Shown here: positions 8,613-19,747 of the stretch, in pieces
How the letters are laid out: the number at the start of each line of letters is the position of its first letter
Position numbering within the stretch: position 1 is the stretch's first letter
Origin: Peronospora farinosa
Lineage: Eukaryota > Oomycota > Peronosporomycetes > Peronosporales > Peronosporaceae
Length of the DNA stretch: 64,000 bases
Direction: 5' to 3'
NCBI GenBank assembly: GCA_947646735.1
Contig: CANTFK010000661.1
Span: forward strand, 434,001 to 498,000
The notes under the pieces: generated by a model
Database searches by the model: none
What the model was told of the DNA's origin: nothing
Seen by the model: only the letters and a program-made list of their open reading frames with translations
Made by a program: the position numbers and the translations under genes

Positions 8613-11054
8613 ATGGAGACACCGCAGGTCACCCATCGTAAACCGAAAGTGCTACCGCGGCTCATTATTGAGCGTGTGGACGAAGACGCGGCCTTCGCTG
8701 CTGTCCCCGTCGAGCAGATGAGTGCTCGTGGCGTGTTTCTGCTTACCATGGCCGTCACCTCCTTCGCCGCCTTCACGCTCTTTGCACTAGCAGAGTTTAC
8801 CCACCACCACCCAAAATTTCTGCTGACCAACGTCTTGCAGGGCGATACCCACGCCGCGGCACAATGGGCGTTGCTGCTGGCCGTGCCTTTCACCAGCGCC
8901 GCCGCGTGGTTTCCAATCTCCATCTCGCACGCGCCGACCGGCGTGCTACGTATCACGTCGGCAGTGCCGCCGCCGTCGCCCGACTCACCCACGCTGTCAC
9001 TTCCGTCGTCGCTGCTCGCGAAGTTTGCTCGGCTTTATCGTTGCAATCACATGTTTGCCATCTACCAGAGCGTGGGATGGACGCTCTACGGACTGTTTGT
9101 GGTGTTGCAGCTCATTTGCTATGGATCTGACAGCGTGCGTGACTTGCCGTTCTGTAGGCCCGGTAGCCGCTCCGTGCAAGCGGCAGTAACGTTCATTGCC
9201 GAGGTGCTCATGATCTCGTCCGTGCTGACGCTGGACAAGCGTCGGGACCGTAATCGCCAACGAAGAAAGGACCGATTCGTGGTGCAGCTTAACAACTTCA
9301 ACAACATGTTATTGCTAGTAGGCGCTACTTTGCTTGCATTGGCGTCCGAGTATACTCGCGTGTTCCCAAACCCGTCGGGCATGAGTGTGGGGTACCCGAT
9401 GGCGACAGGCCTGGAATCGCTAGCTCTCTTCGTCACAGCGCTGTTCAACACGTATGGATTGGGTGGTGTGCTGTCGACGAAGGACGGCTGGAATTTCTAT
9501 CAGCCTTTTATGGGTGGCGCGCGGTTTGTGCTATTTCAGATGGTGTCGTGGACGTGCTTTGGCGCTGGCGCAGCGCTGCAGGTGTTGTATCTGCTTTCGT
9601 TAGTGGTCGTGGAGTTGGAACTGTTCGTGGGTGCAATGGCAGTGGCAGGTTCGCTATTTGTAGTGGCGGAGATTGGCATGATGATGTCGTTGTTGGTGTT
9701 CAGAAAGGCTGGACGATCGACAAATGCGTCGATTGCTACGTTTTCTGAAGCTACCTCTTTTGATGGCGACACGAAACACGCAGAGCCCAATGCTATATTA
9801 GAAAAGAAGGCTGACGAAACGAATGTGCCAGCTTCATTGTCGTTCCGCGCGTACTTTATGGGTCTACATGGTCGTTTGCGGGACTTTGCCGATGAGTGTC
9901 TTGGAGTCATTGTGGTCGGAGGTCTGGCCAACATCCAATTTCTTCCAAGTGCTTTTTGTTTCGTCTTCTTTGCTGCTACTACAAACTTGAGTTCTGCTGG
10001 TGTTGTCTTCTACGGCATGATGGTGGTATGTGTGGAGTTTATCATGGTGGTGTCTCGTTCAATCGCAACTCACTTGTACTTAAAAGACTCTCACAATGGT
10101 CTGCTGAAAGAAGTTAACCGTTACCATGTAAAATATGTGCTGCCCCAGATCATTACCGCCTGTATTCCGGCCATAATCACGTACCGCCACTACATCTACG
10201 ACATGGACGCCTTTGTGCCAGTATTGACCCTCACCATCTTCATCTACGTGTACGAACTCACGTACCGTGGTAACCCACAGCTGACGGGCTGCCGTGAGCG
10301 TGCTAGCTGGGTTACTGGTAGCAGCTTCTTTGTTGATACGATCAAGAGATATTTCAGTGGAACCATAATCCGGATGGCTCCCTTGGACCCAGAGAAGCAA
10401 TACATCTTGAGCTTCCACCCTCATGGCATCATGCCTATGTCGCTGACGTGGCTCCAGTCCACGGCACAATGGAGAAAACTGTTTCCTAACTTTTACGCGC
10501 ACATTTTGACGGCGAGTATACTGCATCAACTTCCGCTTGCCCGAGACCTGCTCCATTTTTATGGTTCGCGTGAAGTTACTCGACAGGCTTTTGCCTATAC
10601 ACTGCAGCAAAAAGAGAGCGTGCTGCTCGTGCCTGGCGGCCAAACTGAGATGTTGGAGCAACGGTCAGCAAAAAACGAGGTGCGTGTGTACACCCGCCAC
10701 AAGGGCTTCATCCGCCTTGCCATTGAACACGGTGTGCCGCTGGTGCCTGTACTAAGCTTCAAAGAAGGCGAGACGATGGACAACGTTCAGGCCCCTATGC
10801 TACAGCGTTGGTTCGTCAAGAAACTTGCTTTCCCGTTTCCGCACTTTCCGTACGGCCGCGCGCTGCTGCCGATCCCGCGCAAGGTTGATACTCCAATTGT
10901 AGTTGGCGAGCCTCTTGAGGTGCCTTACATTGAGATGCCCACACAGGATGACATCGACAAAGTCCACGCTAAATACTTTTCCGTGCTTCAAGACATGTTT
11001 GACAGGTACAAGGACGAAGTCGGTTGTGGTGACTACAAACTTGTCCTTATCTAA
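8613..11054 (+). CDS. DGAT2-family acyltransferase with long multi-pass N-terminal domain
   Basis: Likely an ER membrane acyl-CoA:acylglycerol acyltransferase (triacylglycerol or wax-ester synthesis). The C-terminal third is DGAT2-like: FHPHGIMP carries the HPHG motif (about residue 602), followed by VPGGQTEM (about 673) and the conserved HKGFIRLAIEHGVPLVPV block. The first 490 or so residues are unlike standard DGAT2. They contain many hydrophobic stretches (for example residues about 45-65, 85-105, 145-170, 220-250, 290-360 and 430-510), so the protein is 813 aa against about 330-390 for typical DGAT2 enzymes. It is intronless from the ATG at 8613. Its substrate cannot be assigned from sequence. 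Confidence 0.88.
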   Translation: METPQVTHRKPKVLPRLIIERVDEDAAFAAVPVEQMSARGVFLLTMAVTSFAAFTLFALAEFTHHHPKFLLTNVLQGDTHAAAQWALLLAVPFTSAAAWFPISISHAPTGVLRITSAVPPPSPDSPTLSLPSSLLAKFARLYRCNHMFAIYQSVGWTLYGLFVVLQLICYGSDSVRDLPFCRPGSRSVQAAVTFIAEVLMISSVLTLDKRRDRNRQRRKDRFVVQLNNFNNMLLLVGATLLALASEYTRVFPNPSGMSVGYPMATGLESLALFVTALFNTYGLGGVLSTKDGWNFYQPFMGGARFVLFQMVSWTCFGAGAALQVLYLLSLVVVELELFVGAMAVAGSLFVVAEIGMMMSLLVFRKAGRSTNASIATFSEATSFDGDTKHAEPNAILEKKADETNVPASLSFRAYFMGLHGRLRDFADECLGVIVVGGLANIQFLPSAFCFVFFAATTNLSSAGVVFYGMMVVCVEFIMVVSRSIATHLYLKDSHNGLLKEVNRYHVKYVLPQIITACIPAIITYRHYIYDMDAFVPVLTLTIFIYVYELTYRGNPQLTGCRERASWVTGSSFFVDTIKRYFSGTIIRMAPLDPEKQYILSFHPHGIMPMSLTWLQSTAQWRKLFPNFYAHILTASILHQLPLARDLLHFYGSREVTRQAFAYTLQQKESVLLVPGGQTEMLEQRSAKNEVRVYTRHKGFIRLAIEHGVPLVPVLSFKEGETMDNVQAPMLQRWFVKKLAFPFPHFPYGRALLPIPRKVDTPIVVGEPLEVPYIEMPTQDDIDKVHAKYFSVLQDMFDRYKDEVGCGDYKLVLI

Positions 11055-11143
11055 TGATCCGTATATTAAATAATGTATGCCTGCCGGTATGATACTACCG
11101 GTTCTAGCTCAAAAATTGATAGTGCTTATGCTGGTACACCTGA

Positions 11144-11203
11144 TCACAATAATACATGCTATCATAATAATCTTGATTATTATTATGGCATGTATTATTG
11201 TGA
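11144..11203. repeat. 60-bp near-perfect palindrome in the convergent intergenic region
   Basis: The arms are 11144-11172 and 11175-11203, 29 nt each with two mismatches and a 2-nt centre. It starts TCACAATAATACATGC and ends with the complement. It lies between the 3' ends of the acyltransferase (+) and ankyrin (-) genes, in a 640-bp spacer (11055-11695) where I see no gene. Confidence 0.7.
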
Positions 11204-11695
11204 CTTGCCTATTTCAATATAGTATCGAAAATATCTATGTAAATCCATAATGTAGTGTTCATATTTGCGCTCCAAGTATGCAGCGTTTGGGAGATACGGG
11301 TACACACACATTCGCCACAAAGTTTTCATGTGCCTTGTCGTGACTACGGTATTTTATAGGTTTTGTTGTTTTGGTAAAATGTTGGACCGCATTTAGCTCC
11401 GTTTTGTCATGAAGCTCGTTTATTCGTTCATGTGCTTATTCTGTGACCGCGCACTGTGGCGGTCGCAAGCAGTACATATTCCTATTGTAGTAAAAGAACC
11501 CGCTAGGAAGCCCACGGCAACGGAAATGGATAAAGTTTACGTCACGTGCTCTATAAAATGTTCACAAGTCGGTGTGAACACAAGCTCGTACTCATCGGAA
11601 CGAAGTGCCGAAATTCATAGCAGAACCGGCATTATTCACCGTCGCAATTCCAGACATGATGCACCGCATCATGCAGCAGCACAAGATTCCACTAT

Positions 11696-13460
11696 TTATG
11701 GTGTAAACACATCAGCTAGAGCTTGAAAGCGGCCGCGACGCTGAGTCTGCTCTGGAAATTGCTTCCACGCTGCCTCTACATTTTCCAGCGATTTCGTGAG
11801 ATCCGATGGTACTGGGCGCTGAAATTGCTCCGCATATTGGTGCCAAATATTTGGAGGAACGAGTGCCGCATAGGACAGCAAAACACACGCTCGCCACTTG
11901 CACAAGCTCTTTTCCCAGGCAGCGAATGTCGCAGACTCTCCGAGATTTTCGCATGCACGCCGTGAAACCTCTTGAACTTCGTCGTAGATCGGTCCAAAGG
12001 CAGCTTCGCAGGAAACAGCGTTGTAAAAGGCGGCATCAAATGGTGGGAGTGACGTATTCCAAGCTGCGAGTGCCGACTTCAAAGGCTCTGGCAATTCACT
12101 TGGGTCTTCGCCGCCAATTTCTGCAGTCGCTATAGTGTTGCCGCTCGTTGAAAGTAGGTTTGGTGCCGCAAACTTTTGAAGGAACGCAAGGCAGTCTTCC
12201 TTTTGAGACGGAATGTAGACACTGGCAAGCTTCCCGAGCTGAGTATGACAGCAGATCCAACATGGCAAGTAGTTAGCCCGTCGAGCGCAAAAGTGGTTAT
12301 TTACAAATATGTTGATCCACGCACCGAGTTGGGGATAGTGACATTTACATGCTTGTCATTCATGAGCTCCTTGAGCATATCCACCGTTACTACGTCGTTT
12401 TCACACAGGTAATGAACGGGCGTATTTCCGATCTGTCAGTGATCAACGTGAAAGGATCAAACAGAAATTTGGGAACAGGTCCGACTGGTCGCATCGATCA
12501 CTTACATTATTCTTGATGTTGAAATTGACTTTGTGCTTCAACAACTCACGAATCATAAGATGGGTGGCGCGACTGTTTTGACAGATGTAGTGGGCTGGTG
12601 TGGATTGAAACTACACGTAGACCACATCGTAAGGATCAACCAACGACTACAGGGCAGGTAAATAGCAAAATCAACGAACATTGTTCTGGATATTGACGTT
12701 CGTTTGGGCCGCCAGCATGAGACTGAACGTTTCATCTGAGACGTAGTTATTCTCCGCTAGATAATGCAGTGGAGCGTTACCGTCCTACAAGCAAAGTCAT
12801 CAACAAATAGTGTAATCATATCAAGAACATCACCAGCGCTTCCTTAGTCATGTACCTTATCCACCAAGTTCGTATCTGGTCTAGCCTTGAGAAGAGCCTC
12901 CAATGCCTCTTTCGACACTGCTTCGTTCTCACACAGAAAATGCATCGCTGATTTTTTGTTGTCCTGCAAATGAAAAAAACAAGTCAGATGTCCTCCATTT
13001 CAACAAAGCACAATACCTTAACGTCATATCAATACACAAAAACTTGATTAGTACGCACCGTGGTCTGCAGATTCACATTAACGTTGGCCGTCAGGAGCTG
13101 CTGGATACTCTGGACAAGGTCTCCGTCACCCCCGCTCTTGTTCTTGCACAACAAATGCAGAGCGCTCCACCCGTTCTAGCAATACAAAGACAGCAAAGTT
13201 CATAACGTGGTGTCTATTGTTCCTATAAGTGCAACTGTTGTCCATACCTCGTCCACTGCGTTCGAGTCAAAGTTCGTTTGAAGCAGCAGTCGCAGCCCTT
13301 CAGCACGCGCTGCAGAATCAACGGAGGGGTTTTCGCAGAGAAAATGGAGCGGTGTCCATCCATCTAGCACCACAGAGGGGTCTACTCCATTATTAAGCGC
13401 TTTTTGTAGCTTGACTGGGTCGCAAGAGCCCTGTACTTCGTCCCATAGCGTCGCATGCAT
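11696..13460 (-). CDS. Ankyrin-repeat protein, seven exons, about one repeat per exon
   Basis: Predicted cytosolic ankyrin-repeat protein of 432 aa with unknown partner. Exons in coding order are 13460-13248, 13175-13059, 12963-12856, 12784-12680, 12610-12506, 12432-12325 and 12238-11696. All introns are phase 0. Exons 2 to 6 are 105-117 nt and each encodes one repeat beginning near a DGNAPLHYLAEN-type helix and ending near NVNIQNN. Exon 1 carries the first repeat (DGWTPLHFLCEN). The last exon encodes a 180-residue non-ankyrin tail with several Trp residues that I do not recognise. The ATG at 13460 is 118 bp from the divergent aminopeptidase ATG. Splice sites are inferred by eye, but every junction keeps frame. 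Confidence 0.85.
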
Positions 13461-13578
13461 CCTTTTGGAATCCGAGTAGTCACTATGACCTCCCTTGTGC
13501 GAGTGACGGAATCCATATCCGCTGCTTTGTCATTGGTAGATATCCAGCCGACTGATAGTTGAAGCATAACATTTAGAA
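13461..13578. promoter_or_regulatory. 118-bp bidirectional promoter (ankyrin gene / aminopeptidase)
   Basis: Only 118 bp separate the two divergent start codons. It contains a TCATTGG stretch at about 13529 that resembles the oomycete initiator (a TCATT core), but this is a weak match. Confidence 0.35.
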
Positions 13579-15757
13579 ATGACCATTATCAGTCAAGATC
13601 CCGCGACGTGCACGGTGCTAAGCGAGTTCCAGACGCATCATGTGGACCTGGAGCTGGAAGTGGAGATGGAAAAGAAGCGCATATTAGGTGTGGCCATGCT
13701 TTCTGTGAAGCGCCTAAGCGAAAAAGCTTCGATTCTTCGCCTGGACGTGTTTCACCTGGTAATCCGCTCAGTGTGTGTCGCTCTGCCCGAGGAAGACACA
13801 ATTGCCGCTCAATGGAGTGTCAAGCCCTTTACGTCCTTTGGAGAAGCATTGGAAGTTGAGATTTCGGAGGAATTGGCGCGAGAGACCATCTTTGAGCTCA
13901 CGATCTGCTACGAGACGGAGACGGAAAGCCCTGGCGTGTGCTGGCTCACAAAAGAGCAAACTGCTGGCAAGAAGCTGCCTTTCATGTACACCCAAGGACA
14001 GGAAGTGCTGAACCGTAGCTTCTTTCCGTGTCAGGACTCGCCATCGGTGCGTCTTACGTACACCGCCTCGGTGATCGTGCCGAAGGAATTGGTGTGTGTC
14101 ATGAGTGCCAAGATGTGTGGTATTGAAGACTATATCACTGAAGAAGGAGAGAGAGAAATGGCTATTACCAAGAAGAAATTCACATTCGAGATGAAACAAT
14201 CCATTCCAGTGTATTTGGTGGCGATGGCAGTGGGGGACTTGGTCGAAGCAAAAGTGGGTCCACGATCAAGTATCTGGACGGACCCGTGTATGATTGAAGC
14301 TGCTACGAAGGAGTTTGATGATGTGCTGGAGGAGTACTTGACTATTGGAGAACGGCTTTTTGGAAATTATCTGTGGGAACGCTACGACATGTTAGTCATG
14401 CCACCCTCATTTCCATATGGTGGAATGGAGAACCCACGCCTCACGTTCGTGTCACCTTGCACAATTGCTGGCGATAAGTCGCTTGTGTCGAGTGAGTCAT
14501 CGATATGCATTATCCATTTTTACATATATGCTTTTATTGCTACTGAAGTTGTTTGCTTACTGGCTCTTCTTTACTTGCTTGTTGTAGTTGTGGCGCATGA
14601 ACTTTCTCACTCGTGGTTTGGTAATCTCGTTACAAATGCAACGTGGAGCGACTTCTTCCTCAATGAAGGCTTTACGATGTATGCCGAGCGACGCATTACT
14701 GAGGTATCGCACGGTCGGTAAGATGACTCGGTAGATTCTATAGCTGTGGGCTTCAATTTACTAGCATGCTGTGACCTGACCTTAGGGCGTTGAGCTGCCT
14801 CGACGCTAAACTTGGGGAAGCTTTGCTGCGTGAGGAGATATCCTCTCTTGGAGAGCATTCGCCTCTGACGCGTCTGCGTGTACCTCTTGACGAAGGAATT
14901 GATCCCGGTGATTGCTACAACATGTGTGCGTATGAAAAAGGTTATGCGTTCGTATGTTACCTCCGACACCTCGTCGGGTCCGACCAGGTAAGCGACAATT
15001 TTCTGTTATCGAGTTTGACTCTTGAATTTATGTAAAGTAGATATCATGTGCTGACTTGTGTAAAATAAACTTGCAGGTGTTTGATAATTTTCTCAAACAG
15101 TACTGCGCCGAGTTTTGTTTCCAGTCGATCCCAGCAGAAAGCATGATGACATTTTTCTTGAAGAGCTTTCCAGAGCTTGCAAACGCTTCAGGGACTGATC
15201 TCAAGGGTGACATCTCATTCAACATTTGGCTAAATGAACCGGGTTATCCGCAATTTACGCCAGACTTCTCAGACGCACAAGAAATCATACAGAAGTGCGA
15301 GTCATTGGCGTCATATTGGCAGTCGTCATGCATTCCAGTACAGCCAAGTGTGCTTGATCTGTCGAAAGAGGTCAAACAGTGGGAGGCTCGACCGATTCTA
15401 TATTTCTTAGACTGTTTCCTCGAGACAAACTTCTTGTGTGAGGAAGTGGTGATTGCTTTGGGCGACACGCTTTCGCTATGGGACTCGCGTAATTCGGAGA
15501 TTCTATTTCGATGGGCATTGATCCTGATCAAAAATGTCGTCATCCGTAAATTGCCGGTTGTGCGCCGATTCCTCGAGATGCAGGGCAAGCAGAAGTTCCA
15601 GCTTCCAGTCTACCGTCTGCTTACCTCAAGTCCCAACGATGAAGTGCGCGGATTTGCTACCAATACCTACATCGCTACGAAGAGCATGCTGCATGTCATG
15701 GTTCGAAACCGCATTAAAGTGCTACTTGAAGCTATGATACCAGTCAACTGCCACTAA
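13579..15757 (+). CDS. M1-family zinc aminopeptidase, LTA4H/aminopeptidase B type
   Basis: Metallo-aminopeptidase that removes N-terminal residues from peptides; the LTA4H branch can also have epoxide hydrolase activity, which I cannot judge here. Proposed exons are 13579-14491, 14588-14717, 14786-14987 and 15077-15757, giving 641 aa (human LTA4H is 611). Visible are the exopeptidase motif GGMENP (about residue 282), the zinc motif HELSH with the distal glutamate in FFLNEGF about 20 residues later, and the tyrosine in YEKGYAF. The zinc motif is reconstituted across the first splice junction (phase 1). The C-terminal helical domain ends with the last exon. The start is the first in-frame ATG. 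Confidence 0.9.
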
Positions 15758-15878
15758 AGTCATTGAAGCGACATCAGTTAGCAAGTCGTTGCAGCTGCAT
15801 TGATTGACATTCATTACAGGTACATGAAATACTGAGAGGACTAATACTTCAATAGCCAAATCTGTTTCCATGTGGCAC

Positions 15879-16125
15879 CTACTTGCGCCAATTGTTCATT
15901 ACCATTCGCACTCGCTGCAGCTCTTGTGAAAACTTGTTCACACTTGCAGGTCGTCACAGAAAATCAGTTATTTTGATAGATTCTCATCCGCCATGTTCAG
16001 TTACCTCACCTCATGATTGACATTTCTATCTCCTCTTGCTCTCGTTCATTAAAACTCTTCTTCCACTCTTCAGTCTGCGTTTCTTTGGCAGGCGCCTTCG
16101 TTTCCGGCTGCGATTCCGTCTTCAT
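15879..16125 (-). CDS. Small spliced hypothetical protein (59 aa)
   Basis: Not recognised. Two exons, 16125-16010 and 15942-15879, join through a GTGAGG donor and a CAAG acceptor (phase 2) and end at TAG. The predicted protein is highly charged (Glu/Lys-rich with EEWKKSFNEREQEEIEMS) and ends in a helix-prone stretch with MVMNNWRK, suggesting a short coiled coil. It lies in an otherwise empty 540-bp gap between the aminopeptidase and Rad17 genes. It could be a chance frame; no family match is claimed. Confidence 0.35.
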
Positions 16126-16296
16126 TTCTAAATGAAAATGCTGTAATAGAAATGGTGCAACTGGTACAAATGGATACTTTTTGAATTTCAGCAACCAACG
16201 GTAAGTGAGCTTTTGACAGCTAAATGAGTGACAGGCAGGAATGATTATGATGCTGATGGGTTGACACGATACAGGGCAAAGCGAGAGTGAGCGTCA

Positions 16297-18391
16297 ATGA
16301 ACAGCAGCAGTGACTCGGACGTGGTGATGGTGACTAAATCGGAGGACAAAATACGACGCGACGTGATCAATATCAAAACGTGGGAGTGTCCAATGTGCAC
16401 GTTCTTTAATGAAGACATCAGTGCGTCCAGATGCAAAGTGTGTGAGAGCAAGCGGCCTGGTTTGACAAGGAAGACGCGAAAACTGTCGCAGTGGCTCTCA
16501 CAACCAGCGGACAAGACGAAGGAGAAACTATGCAACGCGAGGGAAGTTTCAGGTGCTCCGGCAAAGCCTGTTGAGGTTATTGACAGTAGTGAGAGCGATG
16601 ACGCTGCTGGTATCTGTAGTGGGGCTACTAACTTGCGGTGGAGTAATGACAACAATGGCAAATTGATGACAGCAAAGTCGAATCGAAGACTTTGGGTGGA
16701 TTTATACGCCCCGAAGACAGTGGAAGAGCTTTGTATGAACAAGAAAAAAGTGCAGGAAATTTCGGAATGGCTACAATGGAATGCGTTGCCGCACTCGGGT
16801 ATACTCCAGAAACGGTTGCTATTCTTGTGTGGACCTCCAGGATCGGGCAAGTCGACAGCAGTACGATGCATTGCTCGGCAAAAGAGGTTGTTTGTAAAAG
16901 AGTGGAAAGACAACTCAGCTGCTGGAAAAATCAAATACGAAGGGATGCTACGAAAAGAGTTTTGGACGCCACAGGTATCAGGAGTAGATGATTTCTCGGA
17001 CTTTATCCATCGTTCGTCAACCTACACGGCACTTCCTGTTGCTACTTCCAGACGTTTGCCTTATGTTGGTCGGAAGCGACGGCTACCAAGCAGCCAAGTA
17101 GAACCCAGTTATTTACAGGCGTCACCGAAGAGCTCTGGTGAGTTGATTTTGTTAGAGAGCTGGCCACAGTCATGGTCAAAAGAGCAAGCGATTTATGAAG
17201 AGAAGCTTCAGCGAATCTATCAGCACGTGGTAGACCCGGCTGGTAGCTGCCATTATCCTGTCGTATGCATTTACAGTGACGTCCAAGGAAACAAGATCGA
17301 TCTAGAGCATTTGAGCCGAAAGTTTTCGCGCGAAGTGATGCATTCACCGCTGACTTCGGTCATTAATATTAACGCGGTGACTTCTGTCCAGCTGAAGAAA
17401 CACCTTTCTCGTATTTGTGCTCAAGAAAACTATGCTTGTCAGTCGGCAGATATCCAGAAGATAATAGACAGTAGCAATGGCGATATTCGGCATGCGCTGA
17501 ATATGCTACAAGTTTTACAAAGTCTCAGCGTGAGCAAAAAGCCTAGAATGGCTCTGACACTTGCAAGCAAGAAACGCAAGAAGATCGATGTTTCTGCTCG
17601 CGTGAAGATATCATCGTCGACTAGTTCCAGCGCTCGCGATTCCTTTCTTTCGGACTTCCGCGTTGTGGGAAAGCTGCTGCATGGAAAAATGTTACAACGC
17701 AAGTGTGATGATGAGAGTGACGTGAAAAGTGATGCGAATGATGCTGATTGCGTCCGGATTTTGGATGCAACTGACCAGATTTTGGATGCAACTGCAATAC
17801 CACTGGATCGAGTGCTAGGACTCGTCCATGAGAACAGTATTGCATATTTTTCGCAAGTGGAAAATTTATCCGACGCTTTAGGCTTAATGAGCTTGTGTGA
17901 AGTAATGGTGACTAACTCATACAATGGTGCTAGCAATTCGGAGGTACGATATGATGAGATGGTTTCGTGTCTGTTGTGCGTATCATCAATGTTTAATTAT
18001 ATCTTGATTCGGATTTGCACTTAAGGCTTTCAAGCGTTCAAGGGAAGTTGCTCAAGCCATTTTGCTGCGAACCGTAGCAATCACAAATGAAAATCCCACC
18101 CCAAAGGCGTTTCGTCCGATCACTCGGCCTCGAACATACACTGCGAAGCAGCGCATTGTGTCACGGCGTGAGGAAATGGAACTGGTCACTCGAGGAGGCG
18201 ACTATGGGCTTCAATACGCGTGTACGGGCGATACGTTTGCGTTCGAAGTGGAGCCCTTTCTGACAATCATGGACAAAGTCAATGGACGCGCGAGTAGGCA
18301 GATTGAGGTTGGAAACTCCTTTGCGATTAATTTACTTTCACTCCAGGACGTGGTGGATGATGAGATTGAGAACAGCGATGAGGGGTGGTAA
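16297..18391 (+). CDS. Rad17-like checkpoint clamp loader with N-terminal RanBP2 zinc finger
   Basis: AAA+ subunit expected to load the 9-1-1 clamp at damaged DNA in the nucleus. Exons are 16297-17943 and 18026-18391 (phase 0 junction), giving 670 aa. Residues about 28-50 form a RanBP2-type zinc finger (W-x-C-x2-C ... C-x2-C: WECPMC and CKVCES). The Rad17 signature follows: LWVDLYAPKTVEEL, Walker A GPPGSGKST (about 179-187), a Walker B-like LILLESW, then GDIRHALNMLQ. The lid and C-terminal region includes FRVVGKLLHGKM and SIAYFSQVENLSDAL. The zinc finger is not part of human or yeast Rad17 as I know them. Two lysine-rich and serine-rich linkers may be regulatory. Confidence 0.85.
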
Positions 18392-18898
18392 CGTCATTCT
18401 AAACAATTTTGGAGCGTAAGTTTGCTATGGCTCAAATGAATGTAGTGAAGCTAGATGCCCTAGCAAGGCAGCAGCATTCCTGATGGCGCTGCCGTACTCT
18501 ATTTTCTAGCTACGCCACCGTCGAGGTGGCTGTTCAAGTATTACCAAGCTGACAGAAAAAGGCGCTTGATCTTTCACCACGTACACCAGCTTTTCCTTCT
18601 TCAAAGCGTTCGTGAATCTTACTTAAGTCACTTTTGCAGCTTAACCACGAGTGACGAACGCGTTGAGAACGCCAATTTGGATGAAGAATGTTCGAAACGT
18701 TCAGCTGCTAACCATCACACACCCCAATTTTGTTGATCTGTGATAATACAGTAAAAACTTCAACAATGAGGTTTGATTGGAAATCATAATTTTACAATTC
18801 ATAAAAATTGAATTTCGATGAATGGAGATGTTTCGATGTAACATTTTTATCTAATCAAATTTTAATAATTTGAGATTTATAACACCTCCCAATAACGT
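18392..18898. other. Intergenic spacer, AT-rich in its second half
   Basis: No gene seen. The 18740-18890 part is strongly AT-rich and begins with ACAGTAAAAACTTCAAC, faintly like a Tc1/mariner-pogo terminus. No matching second terminus was found, so it is more simply the promoter of the methyltransferase. Confidence 0.4.
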
Positions 18899-19708
18899 AT
18901 GAGCGACATTGACGACTCTGGCGAGAATCTATGGGGACGAACGGAGAAAAGCGAGTTCACGTACGTGGTGACAATTCCCAGCTTCAATCAACACGTCTCT
19001 ATAATGGCAGTACAGGATCGAAAAGTTTGCTCTGGTACGCCGGCGTTCCCGTCACATGGTCACTGTGTTTGGGACGCCGCGCTGCTGCTAGCAGACTTTT
19101 TGCAGACCAAAGCGAACGATGTCTGTCATTCAGCAGCGAGGATTGAATGTGATGACCGATTCAAATTTCAGGAAAAGAAAGTGGTGGAACTCGGTGCTGG
19201 GGTGGGACTGGTGGGCATGACACTGGCGGTGCTGGGAGCTCGAGTAGTGCTCACGGATCAGGAGTACGCGCTGCCTCTGTTGACCAAGAACGTGGCCGTG
19301 AATTTTCTCGATACAACCAGTAACAGATCGCTGGCAATTGCTATACCGACGGTGGAGAAGTGTCAGTGGGGAGAATCATTCCGATCTGGTGGCTCGTTAA
19401 TGTCGTGGACGAAGAGCACTGACGTAGTGCTTTTTTCGGACGTGCTCTACCATGCTTCAGCATACGTGCGGCTGATTAAAACGCTGCATGAATTGGTGTC
19501 CCCATCCACTGATGTGTTCTTCAGCTTTGAGACACGAAATGCAACGATTGAAGCTAATTTCTTGCTGGAAATTGGGAAAAATTTCGATGTTGAAGAGGTC
19601 TCTCGTAAAGACAACGCACCAGTCTTTGCCAGGTTCAAGCACTCTGACGAATTATTCGTCTATCATGCGCGCCTCAGAGCTGATGCAATGATAAGCAAGT
19701 TGGCGTGA
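18899..19708 (+). CDS. METTL21-like class I (lysine) methyltransferase
   Basis: SAM-dependent methyltransferase, probably methylating lysine on a cytosolic protein. The 269-aa single-exon protein has the SAM motif I VVELGAGVGLVGM, the acidic end of beta-2 (VLTDQEY), a WG motif (CQWGESF) and the family's post-I region DVVLFSDVLYH in place of the usual DxxY. The start ATG spans 18899-18901. The target protein is not predictable. A second, different member of this family is at 54778. Confidence 0.85.
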   Translation: MSDIDDSGENLWGRTEKSEFTYVVTIPSFNQHVSIMAVQDRKVCSGTPAFPSHGHCVWDAALLLADFLQTKANDVCHSAARIECDDRFKFQEKKVVELGAGVGLVGMTLAVLGARVVLTDQEYALPLLTKNVAVNFLDTTSNRSLAIAIPTVEKCQWGESFRSGGSLMSWTKSTDVVLFSDVLYHASAYVRLIKTLHELVSPSTDVFFSFETRNATIEANFLLEIGKNFDVEEVSRKDNAPVFARFKHSDELFVYHARLRADAMISKLA

Positions 19709-19747
19709 CTGTATTCTCACTAACTGTACGATATATTCGTGGTAATC

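Noticed and set aside
10080..10661. 193-codon minus-strand frame opposite the acyltransferase
   Set aside because: Lies wholly against the conserved DGAT2 domain and shows no independent features.
16245..16934. 229-codon minus-strand frame opposite Rad17
   Set aside because: Mirror of a well-supported gene; no motif of its own.
18740..18890. DNA-transposon terminus starting ACAGTAAAAACTTC
   Set aside because: No partner inverted terminus or transposase nearby; AT-rich promoter sequence is simpler.
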